DNA of 64,000 nt from assembly GCF_963662255.1 (NCBI RefSeq), contig NW_026912147.1, positions 186,001 through 250,000 of the forward strand. The letters are read 5' to 3'. The notes under the pieces are model-generated. The model was given only the letters and a program-made list of their open reading frames with translations, was not told the DNA's origin and made no database searches. The DNA is from Cinclus cinclus (lineage: Eukaryota; Chordata; Aves; Passeriformes; Cinclidae). This document shows, in pieces, positions 1 through 9,653 of this stretch (positions within the stretch are counted from its first letter, which is position 1; every line of letters starts with the position of its first letter). The position numbers and the translations under genes were made by a program.

Positions 1-98
1 TCCACGGCATACCTCTTGCACAGCGAGAGGTGGCCGGCGAGGAATACTTGCTGGCTTAAGTCGTTCCATGCTCAAGGCATTCATCGGAGCAACACCAT

Positions 99-117
99 GG
101 GGGAAAAGAGGGGGGAA
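99..117 (+). other. 19-nt pure purine run in each unit
   Basis: Five G, four A, then G-A, six G and two A, immediately after the CCAT of an NcoI site. It recurs in every unit except unit 14, where G100 is C. There are only two G-runs of four or more, so it is not a G-quadruplex motif. The minus strand is a pure pyrimidine run. Confidence 0.85.
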
Positions 118-255
118 CATTGCAGGACAAATTTCTATGCTGGAACATGATTGTCTGCGAGACAGCTCTCCGCAGCGCTAGTATTTGGCCAGGCTGAAAT
201 CAGCGCCAATGGAAGCCAATCTGACAAGCGGACTACAACGAGCGCGGCGATATGG

Positions 256-274
256 GGCCACTTGGCAGGTGGCC
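256..274 (+). repeat. Inverted repeat, 6-bp arms, 7-nt spacer
   Basis: Arms GGCCAC and GTGGCC; no polymorphism seen in any unit. A separate perfect 8-bp palindrome GTGGCCAC lies at 1067-1074. Confidence 0.8.
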
Positions 275-453
275 GAAGAAAGACGGCCGCCCCGCGAATG
301 GGGTGCCAGAAGGCAAGTTTCAGCAGGGCGTTGCGGGCGAGCTTAATGTGTAGCCGCAGTTGTTCTAGGCGAGATTGTAGCCGAGAACCTTTCCGTCTCC
401 ATTCACGAGACAAGAAAAGCAGAACGCAATGGTCTAGAGGGTTGAGAAGAAAA

Positions 454-514
454 GTGCTCGTAGCGAGCTCGTTGCGGCAGAAGCGAAAGCCAGGAGCAGC
501 GTGCTCGCTGCGAG
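454..514 (+). repeat. Paired hairpin motif GTGCTCG-NN-GCGAG, 47 bp apart
   Basis: Two 14-nt elements at 454-467 and 501-514 share 12 of 14 bases. Each is an inverted repeat CTCG-NNN-CGAG (TAG and CTG spacers). The first extends to 5-bp arms and overlaps the palindrome CGAGCTCG at 464-471. I saw no shared polymorphism in either element. A dimeric protein site is possible, but nothing shows it. Confidence 0.6.
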
Positions 515-583
515 AAGTAGACGGCGCTTCGCCTCCTTGGGAAGGCAATGGCGTCTGGGCACGAACGGCAGCCAGCGAAGCTT

Positions 584-603
584 CAGAACAGCAGGCTGTT
601 CTG
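584..603 (+). repeat. Perfect inverted repeat, 9-bp arms, 2-nt spacer
   Basis: Arms CAGAACAGC and GCTGTTCTG around AG. It is the strongest palindrome of the unit and invariant in the units read. By chance a 9-bp arm with a spacer of 8 or less is expected about 0.05 times in 1,379 bp. It could extrude as a cruciform or form an RNA hairpin. Confidence 0.85.
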
Positions 604-654
604 CTCAGCGTACGAGCCTGAAGTGAGTGGCAAGGGCTAAGGGGTCAGTTCCAA

Positions 655-682
655 GGCATCTAGCTTTCCTGCTAGCAATGCC
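655..682 (+). repeat. Bulged hairpin, 5+5 bp stem
   Basis: GGCAT and CTAGC on the left pair with GCTAG and ATGCC on the right, with a 6-nt loop and a 2-nt CA bulge. Includes the NheI site at 671-676. Only unit 16 has a change in an arm (22,722). Confidence 0.6.
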
Positions 683-711
683 ATTTCTACCCTGCTGTGG
701 AAAACATTGTC

Positions 712-739
712 CTCTGCCCTTCTCCTCCGAGAGGCAGAG
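712..739 (+). repeat. Inverted repeat, 7-bp arms, 14-nt loop, polymorphic stem
   Basis: Arms CTCTGCC and GGCAGAG. The common C714/T714 polymorphism sits in the stem opposite G737, so the T form would still pair as G-U in plus-strand RNA. The 724 polymorphism falls in the loop. Confidence 0.6.
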
Positions 740-822
740 AGCACTTCGGCAGACGCAGTGCAGAGGGAAAGGACACATTATCCGAGGGAGCGTGACGCCG
801 CTTAGGCGGGCAAAGCAGAAAG

Positions 823-836
823 GTGCCGCCCGGCAC
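823..836 (+). repeat. Perfect inverted repeat, 6-bp arms, 2-nt spacer
   Basis: Arms GTGCCG and CGGCAC; invariant. A weaker CGCC/GGCG pair lies just upstream at 796-808, with the 800 polymorphism in its loop. Confidence 0.75.
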
Positions 837-884
837 TGGCTTTGACTCCCTGAGCTTCCTTGCTAGGACAGCAGCTGCCGAAAG

Positions 885-903
885 CTGGCAACTAGGCTGC
901 CAG
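885..903 (+). repeat. Inverted repeat, 6-bp arms, polymorphic stem
   Basis: Arms CTGGCA and TGCCAG with a 7-nt loop. T900 (units 3, 5, 8, 19, 22, 28) faces G888 and would keep a G-U pair in plus-strand RNA. Confidence 0.7.
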
Positions 904-1168
904 AGTGCAGAATGTAGGTGGTCTGGCACGCCTGCTTGCCGAAAGCCAGGATCAGCGAGACAGCGTGCTAGGCTCTGTTTCACAGCACCCTGGAGAACAC
1001 GCCCTTGAAGAATGCCGTCTCTGTTCCGCAAAAGCTCTGCCACAGTGAAGGTGGAAGAAGCAGCCTGTGGCCACGGGCAGAGCTGGTCAACAGCTGCGCC
1101 TAACTTTCCCAAGCTGCGAGAGCATTCTCAGCCGAGTTCTGCTTTGACAGAGCTAGTGCTGAACTTTT

Positions 1169-1185
1169 GCAGCCCCGGAGGCTGC
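1169..1185 (+). repeat. Inverted repeat, 6-bp arms, polymorphic stem
   Basis: Arms GCAGCC and GGCTGC with a CCGGA loop. The common C1173/T1173 polymorphism faces G1181, again allowing G-U in plus-strand RNA. Confidence 0.7.
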
Positions 1186-1379
1186 TGAAACCAAGGCTGT
1201 GTTCTGCCTCTTCATTCTTGCCTTCCTGTGCTCCAGCGAGAAGTGAAGCTCTGGCACGGCATTCAGCTTTGCCGCCTCTCTGCACGGAAAGCACTAGACC
1301 GAACTAGTGTGCTTCGTGCATGCTCTCTCCTCGCTTTTATGGTCACTGCTCTGCTTTTTGCTTGGCAGCGTTCCAAGGG

Positions 1380-2758
1380 TCCACGGCATACCTCTTGCAC
1401 AGCGAGAGGTGGCCGGCGAGGAATACTTGCTGGCTTAAGTCGTTCCATGCTCAAGGCATTCATCGGAGCAACACCATGGGGGAAAAGAGGGGGGAACATT
1501 GCAGGACAAATTTCTATGCTGGAACATGATTGTCTGCGAGACAGCTCTCCGCAGCGCTAGTATTTGGCCAGGCTGAAATCAGCGCCAATGGAAGCCAATC
1601 TGACAAGCGGACTACAACGAGCGCGGCGATATGGGGCCACTTGGCAGGTGGCCGAAGAAAGACGGCCGCCCCGCGAATGTGGTGCCAGAAGGCAAGTTTC
1701 AGCAGGGCGTTGCGGGCGAGCTTAATGTGTAGCCGCAGTTGTTCTAGGCGAGATTGTAGCCGAGAACCTTTCCGTCTCCATTCACGAGACAAGAAAAGCA
1801 GAACGCAATGGTCTAGAGGGTTGAGAAGAAAAGTGCTCGTAGCGAGCTCGTTGCGGCAGAAGCGAAAGCCAGGAGCAGCGTGCTCGCTGCGAGAAGTAGA
1901 CGGCGCTTCGCCTCCTTGGGAAGGAAATGGCGTCTGGGCACGAACGGCAGCCAGCGAAGCTTCAGAACAGCAGGCTGTTCTGCTCAGCGTACGAGCCTGA
2001 AGTGAGTGGCAAGGGCTAAGGGGTCAGTTCCAAGGCATCTAGCTTTCCTGCTAGCAATGCCATTTCTACCCTGCTGTGGAAAACATTGTCCTCTGCCCTT
2101 CTGCTCCGAGAGGCAGAGAGCACCTCGGCAGACGCAGTGCAGAGGGAAAGGACACAGTATCCGAGGGAGCGTGACGCCGCTTAGGCGGGCAAAGCAGAAA
2201 GGTGCCGCCCGGCACTGGCTTTGACTCCCTGAGCTTCCTTGCTAGGACAGCAGCTGCCGAAAGCTGGCAACTAGGCTGCCAGAGTGCAGAATGTAGGTGG
2301 TCTGGCACGCCTGCTTGCCGAAAGCCAGGATCAGCGAGACAGCGTGCTAGGCTCTGTTTCACAGCACCTTGGAGAACACGCCCTTGAAGAATGCCGTCTC
2401 TGTTCCGCAAAAGCTCTGCCACAGTGAAGCTGGAAGAAGCAGCCTGTGGCCACGGGCAGAGCTGGTCAACAGCTGCGCCTAACTTTCCCAAGCTGCGAGA
2501 GCATTCTCAGCCGAGTTCTGCTTTGACAGAGCTAGTGCTGAACTTTTGCAGCCCCGGAGGCTGCTGAAACCAAGGCTGTGTTCTGCCTCTTCATTCTTGC
2601 CTTCCTGTGCTCCAGCGAGAAGTGAAGCTCTGGCACGGCATTCAGCTTTGCCGCCTCTCTGCACGGAAAGCACTAGACCGAACTAGTGTGCTTCGTGCAT
2701 GCTCTCTCCTCGCTTTTATGGTCACTGCTCTGCTTTTTGCTTGGCAGCGTTCCAAGGG
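1380..2758 (+). repeat. Unit 1, class A1-M2-T1
   Basis: Carries T301, C388 and C1051. With the following unit it forms a pair that resembles units 5-6 (same A1/C388 then B/C333 order). Confidence 0.97.
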
Positions 2759-4137
2759 TCCACGGCATACCTCTTGCAGAGCGAGAGGTGGCCGGCGAGG
2801 AATACTTGCTGGCTTAAGTCGTTCCATGCTCAAGGCATTCATCGGAGCAACACCATGGGGGAAAAGAGGGGGGAACATTGCAGGACAAATTTCTATGCTG
2901 GAACATGATTGTCTGCGAGACAGCTCTCCGCAGCGCTAGTATTTGGCCAGGCTGAAATCAGCGCCACGGGAAGCCAATCTGACAAGCGGAGTGCAACGAG
3001 CGCGGCGATATGGGGCCACTTGGCAGGTGGCCGAAGAAAGACGGCTGCCCCGCGAATGGGGTGCCAGAAGGCAAGTTTCAGCAGGGCGTTCCGGGCGAGC
3101 TTAATGTGTAGCCGCAGTTGTTCTAGGCGAGATTGTAGCCGAGAAGCTTTCCGTCTCCATTCACGAGACAAGAAAAGCAGAACGCAATGGTCTAGAGGGT
3201 TGAGAAGAAAAGTGCTCGTAGCGAGCTCGTTGCGGCAGAAGCGAAAGCCAGGAGCAGCGTGCTCGCTGCGAGAAGTAGACGGCGCTTCGCCTCCTTGGGA
3301 AGGAAATGGCGTCTGGGCACGAACGGCAGCCAGCGAAGCTTCAGAACAGCAGGCTGTTCTGCTCAGCGTACGAGCCTGAAGTGAGTGGCAAGGGCTAAGG
3401 GGTCAGTCCCAAGGCATCTAGCTTTCCTGCTAGCAATGCCATTTCTACCCTGCTGTGGAAAACATTGTCCTTTGCCCTTCTGCTCCGAGAGGCAGAGAGC
3501 ACCTCGGCAGACGCAGTGCAGAGGGAAAGGACACAGTATCCGAGGGAGCGTGACGCCACTTAGGCGGGCAAAGCAGAAAGGTGCCGCCCGGCACTGGCTT
3601 TGACTCCCTGAGCTTCCTTGCTAGGACAGCAGCTGCCGAAAGCTGGCAACTAGGCTGCCAGAGTGCAGAATGTCGGCGGTCTGGCACGCCTGCTTGCCGA
3701 AAGCCAGGATCAGCGAGACAGCGTGCTAGGCTCTGTTTCACAGCACCTTGGAGAACACGGCCTTGAAGAATGCCGTCTCTGTTCCGCAAAAGCTCTGCCA
3801 CAGTGAAGCTGGAAGAAGCAGCCTGTGGCCACGGGCAGAGCTGGTCAACAGCTGCGCCTAACTTTCCCAAGCTGCGAGAGCATTCTCAGCCGAGTTCTGC
3901 TTTGACAGAGCTAGTGCTGAACTTTTGCAGCCCCGGAGGCTGCTGAAACCAAGGCTGTGTTCTGCCTCTTCATTCTTGCCTTCCTGTGCTCCAGCGAGAA
4001 GTGAAGCTCTGGCACGGCATTCAGCTTTGCCGCCTCTCTGCACGGAAAGCACTAGACCGAACTAGTGTGCTTCGTGCATGCTCTCTCCTCGCTTTTATGG
4101 TCACTGCTCTGCTTTTTGCTTGGCAGCGTTCCAAGGG
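2759..4137 (+). repeat. Unit 2, class B-M3-T1
   Basis: Carries C333 (only units 2, 4, 6, 9, 11) and the rare G1002 at 3,760, otherwise seen only in units 17 and 45. It has T645 with C650. Confidence 0.97.
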
Positions 4138-5516
4138 TCCACGGCATACCTCTTGCACAGCGAGAGGTGGCCGGCGAGGAATACTTGCTGGCTTAAGTCG
4201 TTCCATGCTCAAGGCATTCATCGGAGCAACACCATGGGGGAAAAGAGGGGGGAACATTGCAGGACAAATTTCTATGCTGGAACATGATTGTCTGCGAGAC
4301 AGCTCTCCGCAGCGCTAGTATTTGGCCAGGCTGAAATCAGCGCCAATGGAAGCCAATCTGACAAGCGGACTACAACGAGCGCGGCGATATGGGGCCACTT
4401 GGCAGGTGGCCGAAGAAAGACGGCCGCCCCGCGAATGGGGTGCCAGAAGGCAAGTTTCAGCAGGGCGTTGCGGGCGAGCTTAATGTGTAGCCGCAGTTGT
4501 TCTAGGCGAGATTGTAGCCGAGAAGCTTTCCGTCTCCATTCACGAGACAAGAAAAGCAGAACGCAATGGTCTAGAGGGTTGAGAAGAAAAGTGCTCGTAG
4601 CGAGCTCGTTGCGGCAGAAGCGAAAGCCAGGAGCAGCGTGCTCGCTGCGAGAAGTAGACGGCGCTTCGCCTCCTTGGGAAGGAAATCGCGTCTGGGCACG
4701 AACGGCAGCCAGCGAAGCTTCAGAACAGCAGGCTGTTCTGCTCAGCGTACGAGCCTGAAGTGAGTGGCAAGGGCTAAGGGGTCAGTTCCAAGGCATCTAG
4801 CTTTCCTGCTAGCAATGCCATTTCTACCCTGCTGTGGAAAACATTGTCCTCTGCCCTTCTGCTCCGAGAGGCAGAGAGCACCTCGGCAGACGCAGTGCAG
4901 AGGGAAAGGACACAGTATCCGAGGGAGCGTGACGCCGCTTAGGCGGGCAAAGCAGAAAGGTGCCGCCCGGCACTGGCTTTGACTCCCTGAGCTTCCTTGC
5001 TAGGACAGCAGCTGCCGAAAGCTGGCAACTAGGCTGTCAGAGTGCAGAATGTAGGTGGTCTGGCACGCCTGCTTGCCGAAAGCCAGGATCAGCGAGACAG
5101 CGTGCTAGGCTCTGTTTCACAGCACCTTGGAGAACACGCCCTTGAAGAATGCCGTCTCTGTTCCGCAAAAGCTCTGCCACAGTGAAGCTGGAAGAAGCAG
5201 CCTGTGGCCACGGGCAGAGCTGGTCAACAGCTGCGCCTAACTTTCCCAAGCTGCGAGAGCATTCTCAGCCGAGTTCTGCTTTGACAGAGCTAGTGCTGAA
5301 CTTTTGCAGTCCCGGAGGCTGCTGAAACCAAGGCTGTGTTCTGCCTCTTCATTCTTGCCTTCCTGTGCTCCAGCGAGAAGTGAAGCTCTGGAACGGCATT
5401 CAGCTTTGCCGCCTCTCTGCACGGAAAGCACTAGACCGAACTAGTGTGCTTCGTGCATGCTCTCTCCTCGCTTTTATGGTCACTGCTCTGCTTTTTGCTT
5501 GGCAGCGTTCCAAGGG
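4138..5516 (+). repeat. Unit 3, class A2-M2-T4 with A1255
   Basis: Carries T900, which changes one stem base pair of the 885-903 inverted repeat. Its 3' block (G1156, T1173, A1255) is a linked haplotype found in seven units. Confidence 0.97.
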
Positions 5517-6895
5517 TCCACGGCATACCTCTTGCACAGCGAGAGGTGGCCGGCGAGGAATACTTGCTGGCTTAAGTCGTTCCATGCTCAAGGCATTCAT
5601 CGGAGCAACACCATGGGGGAAAAGAGGGGGGAACATTGCAGGACAAATTTCTATGCTGGAACATGATTGTCTGCGAGACAGCTCTCCGCAGCGCTAGTAT
5701 TTGGCCAGGCTGAAATCAGCGCCACGGGAAGCCAATCTGACAAGCGGAGTGCAACGAGCGCGGCGATATGGGGCCACTTGGCAGGTGGCCGAAGAAAGAC
5801 GGCTGCCCCGCGAATGGGGTGCCAGAAGGCAAGTTTCAGCAGGGCGTTCCGGGCGAGCTTAATGTGTAGCCGCAGTTGTTCTAGGCGAGATTGTAGCCGA
5901 GAAGCTTTCCGTCTCCATTCACGAGACAAGAAAAGCAGAACGCAATGGTCTAGAGGGTTGAGAAGAAAAGTGCTCGTAGCGAGCTCGTTGCGGCAGAAGC
6001 GAAAGCCAGGAGCAGCGTGCTCGCTGCGAGAAGTAGACGGCGCTTCGCCTCCTTGGGAAGGAAATCGCGTCTGGGCACGAACGGCAGCCAGCGAAGCTTC
6101 AGAACAGCAGGCTGTTCTGCTCAGCGTACGAGCCTGAAGTGAGTGGCAAGGGCTAAGGGGACAGTCCCAAGGCATCTAGCTTTCCTGCTAGCAATGCCAT
6201 TTCTACCCTGCTGTGGAAAACATTGTCCTTTGCCCTTCTGCTCCGAGAGGCAGAGAGCACCTCGGCAGACGCAGTGCAGAGGGAAAGGACACAGTATCCG
6301 AGGGAGCGTGACGCCACTTAGGCGGGCAAAGCAGAAAGGTGCCGCCCGGCACTGGCTTTGACTCCCTGAGCTTCCTTGCTAGGACAGCAGCTGCCGAAAG
6401 CTGGCAACTAGGCTGCCAGAGTGCAGAATGTAGGCGGTCTGGCACGCCTGCTTGCCGAAAGCCAGGATCAGCGAGACAGCGTGCTAGGCTCTGTTTCACA
6501 GCACCTTGGAGAACACGCCCTTGAAGAATGCCGTCTCTGTTCCGCAAAAGCTCTGCCACAGTGAAGCTGGAAGAAGCAGCCTGTGGCCACGGGCAGAGCT
6601 GGTCAACAGCTGCGCCTAACTTTCCCAAGCTGCGAGAGCATTCTCAGCCGAGTTCTGCTTTGACAGAGCTAGTGCTGAACTTTTGCAGCCCCGGAGGCTG
6701 CTGAAACCAAGGCTGTGTTCTGCCTCTTCATTCTTGCCTTCCTGTGCTCCAGCGAGAAGTGAAGCTCTGGCACGGCATTCAGCTTTGCCGCCTCTCTGCA
6801 CGGAAAGCACTAGACCGAACTAGTGTGCTTCGTGCATGCTCTCTCCTCGCTTTTATGGTCACTGCTCTGCTTTTTGCTTGGCAGCGTTCCAAGGG
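5517..6895 (+). repeat. Unit 4, class B-M3-T1
   Basis: Carries C333 and the first A645/C650 pair of the array. Units 3-4 resemble units 8-9 in block order. Confidence 0.97.
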
Positions 6896-8274
6896 TCCAC
6901 GGCATACCTCTTGCACAGCGAGAGGTGGCCGGCGAGGAATACTTGCTGGCTTAAGTCGTTCCATGCTCAAGGCATTCATCGGAGCAACACCATGGGGGAA
7001 AAGAGGGGGGAACATTGCAGGACAAATTTCTATGCTGGAACATGATTGTCTGCGAGACAGCTCTCCGCAGCGCTAGTATTTGGCCAGGCTGAAATCAGCG
7101 CCAATGGAAGCCAATCTGACAAGCGGACTACAACGAGCGCGGCGATATGGGGCCACTTGGCAGGTGGCCGAAGAAAGACGGCCGCCCCGCGAATGTGGTG
7201 CCAGAAGGCAAGTTTCAGCAGGGCGTTGCGGGCGAGCTTAATGTGTAGCCGCAGTTGTTCTAGGCGAGATTGTAGCCGAGAACCTTTCCGTCTCCATTCA
7301 CGAGACAAGAAAAGCAGAACGCAATGGTCTAGAGGGTTGAGAAGAAAAGTGCTCGTAGCGAGCTCGTTGCGGCAGAAGCGAAAGCCAGGAGCAGCGTGCT
7401 CGCTGCGAGAAGTAGACGGCGCTTCGCCTCCTTGGGAAGGAAATGGCGTCTGGGCACGAACGGCAGCCAGCGAAGCTTCAGAACAGCAGGCTGTTCTGCT
7501 CAGCGTACGAGCCTGAAGTGAGTGGCAAGGGCTAAGGGGTCAGTTCCAAGGCATCTAGCTTTCCTGCTAGCAATGCCATTTCTACCCTGCTGTGGAAAAC
7601 ATTGTCCTCTGCCCTTCTGCTCCGAGAGGCAGAGAGCACCTCGGCAGACGCAGTGCAGAGGGAAAGGACACAGTATCCGAGGGAGCGTGACGCCGCTTAG
7701 GCGGGCAAAGCAGAAAGGTGCCGCCCGGCACTGGCTTTGACTCCCTGAGCTTCCTTGCTAGGACAGCAGCTGCCGAAAGCTGGCAACTAGGCTGTCAGAG
7801 TGCAGAATGTAGGTGGTCTGGCACGCCTGCTTGCCGAAAGCCAGGATCAGCGAGACAGCGTGCTAGGCTCTGTTTCACAGCACCTTGGAGAACACGCCCT
7901 TGAAGAATGCCGTCTCTGTTCCGCAAAAGCTCTGCCACAGTGAAGCTGGAAGAAGCAGCCTGTGGCCACGGGCAGAGCTGGTCAACAGCTGCGCCTAACT
8001 TTCCCAAGCTGCGAGAGCATTCTCAGCCGAGTTCTGCTTTGACAGAGCTAGTGCTGAACTTTTGCAGCCCCGGAGGCTGCTGAAACCAAGGCTGTGTTCT
8101 GCCTCTTCATTCTTGCCTTCCTGTGCTCCAGCGAGAAGTGAAGCTCTGGCACGGCATTCAGCTTTGCCGCCTCTCTGCACGGAAAGCACTAGACCGAACT
8201 AGTGTGCTTCGTGCATGCTCTCTCCTCGCTTTTATGGTCACTGCTCTGCTTTTTGCTTGGCAGCGTTCCAAGGG
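6896..8274 (+). repeat. Unit 5, class A1-M2-T1
   Basis: Last unit with C388. It also carries T900. Close to unit 1, from which it differs at 900 among the markers read. Confidence 0.97.
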
Positions 8275-9653
8275 TCCACGGCATACCTCTTGCAGAGCGA
8301 GAGGTGGCCGGCGAGGAATACTTGCTGGCTTAAGTCGTTCCATGCTCAAGGCATTCATCGGAGCAACACCATGGGGGAAAAGAGGGGGGAACATTGCAGG
8401 ACAAATTTCTATGCTGGAACATGATTGTCTGCGAGACAGCTCTCCGCAGCGCTAGTATTTGGCCAGGCTGAAATCAGCGCCACGGGAAGCCAATCTGACA
8501 AGCGGAGTGCAACGAGCGCGGCGATATGGGGCCACTTGGCAGGTGGCCGAAGAAAGACGGCTGCCCCGCGAATGGGGTGCCAGAAGGCAAGTTTCAGCAG
8601 GGCGTTCCGGGCGAGCTTAATGTGTAGCCGCAGTTGTTCTAGGCGAGATTGTAGCCGAGAAGCTTTCCGTCTCCATTCACGAGACAAGAAAAGCAGAACG
8701 CAATGGTCTAGAGGGTTGAGAAGAAAAGTGCTCGTAGCGAGCTCGTTGCGGCAGAAGCGAAAGCCAGGAGCAGCGTGCTCGCTGCGAGAAGTAGACGGCG
8801 CTTCGCCTCCTTGGGAAGGAAATGGCGTCTGGGCACGAACGGCAGCCAGCGAAGCTTCAGAACAGCAGGCTGTTCTGCTCAGCGTACGAGCCTGAAGTGA
8901 GTGGCAAGGGCTAAGGGGTCAGTCCCAAGGCATCTAGCTTTCCTGCTAGCAATGCCATTTCTACCCTGCTGTGGAAAACATTGTCCTTTGCCCTTCTGCT
9001 CCGAGAGGCAGAGAGCACCTCGGCAGACGCAGTGCAGAGGGAAAGGACACAGTATCCGAGGGAGCGTGACGCCACTTAGGCGGGCAAAGCAGAAAGGTGC
9101 CGCCCGGCACTGGCTTTGACTCCCTGAGCTTCCTTGCTAGGACAGCAGCTGCCGAAAGCTGGCAACTAGGCTGCCAGAGTGCAGAATGTCGGCGGTCTGG
9201 CACGCCTGCTTGCCGAAAGCCAGGATCAGCGAGACAGCGTGCTAGGCTCTGTTTCACAGCACCTTGGAGAACACGCCCTTGAAGAATGCCGTCTCTGTTC
9301 CGCAAAAGCTCTGCCACAGTGAAGGTGGAAGAAGCAGCCTGTGGCCACGGGCAGAGCTGGTCAACAGCTGCGCCTAACTTTCCCAAGCTGCGAGAGCATT
9401 CTCAGCCGAGTTCTGCTTTGACAGAGCTATTGCTGAACTTTTGCAGCCCCGGAGGCTGCTGAAACCAAGGCTGTGTTCTGCCTCTTCATTCTTGCCTTCC
9501 TGTGCTCCAGCGAGAAGTGAAGCTCTGGCACGGCATTCAGCTTTGCCGCCTCTCTGCACGGAAAGCACTAGACCGAACTAGTGTGCTTCGTGCATGCTCT
9601 CTCCTCGCTTTTATGGTCACTGCTCTGCTTTTTGCTTGGCAGCGTTCCAAGGG
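8275..9653 (+). repeat. Unit 6, class B-M3-T2
   Basis: Carries C333. It is the first unit with T1156, an allele present in 25 of the 40 units from here on. Confidence 0.97.

Larger units (their letters stand above)
151..621 (+). other. 156-codon open frame, probably not coding
   Basis: The longest plus-strand open frame, present in every unit because the units are nearly identical. It opens with TTG, not ATG. Between units it shows changes N/T, T/S, T/A, G/W, L/F, P/A and G/R, against silent changes only at 177, 288 and 546, so there is no sign of protein-level constraint. The translation is Arg/Ser/Ala-rich, with no family I recognise. Other frames on both strands are open to similar lengths, as expected from a GC-rich sequence with few stops. 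Confidence 0.7.
623..1368 (+). other. Intron-like span with donor- and acceptor-like ends
   Basis: A GTGAGT donor-like hexamer at 623-628 is followed 746 bp later by a pyrimidine-rich stretch with five T, ending TTGGCAG at 1368. A possible branch A is at 1345. Both ends are invariant in the units read. If transcribed and spliced as in many eukaryotes, each unit would contribute a 633-nt exon running from 1369 to the next unit's 622. No poly(A) signal AATAAA or ATTAAA is present on either strand. Chance occurrence is quite possible. Confidence 0.2.
1..1379 (+). repeat. Unit 0, class A2-M1-T1
   Basis: Complete unit, used here as the coordinate reference. It carries C388 (shared only with units 1 and 5), which removes one of the two HindIII sites, plus C546 and G1051. 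It is the only M1 unit before unit 7 and the only unit combining an A2 5' block with G301, C388 and M1. Confidence 0.97.

Noticed and set aside
99..117. G-quadruplex
   Set aside because: Only two long G-runs are present, and four are needed.
584..603. Steroid-receptor-type response element (AGAACA and TGTTCT half-sites)
   Set aside because: The half-sites are separated by six bases instead of the canonical three. The similarity comes from the palindrome itself.
151..621. Tandem array of protein genes (open frames of 156, 110, 174, 141 and other lengths in each unit)
   Set aside because: The longer frames start at TTG or GTG, overlap on both strands, match no family I know, and vary mostly at amino-acid-changing sites. 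Their recurrence only reflects the repeat itself.
256..1185. Overall excess of short hairpins as a sign of structured RNA
   Set aside because: About three 6-bp inverted repeats with spacers up to 8 are expected by chance in 1,379 bp and slightly more are seen. Only the 9-bp one at 584-603 stands out.
1334..1341. TATA-like CATAAAAG on the minus strand
   Set aside because: One mismatch to the core, no supporting initiator or gene downstream, and such 8-mers are common.
1..1379. CENP-B box in the unit
   Set aside because: I scanned both strands for the TTCG / A / CGGG spacing pattern and found no match.
5651..6175. 174-codon minus-strand frame present in some units only
   Set aside because: Its length depends on the 645/650 polymorphism: T at these sites gives an in-frame stop or loses the start. 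The frame also varies freely at the protein level, so it is not a maintained gene.
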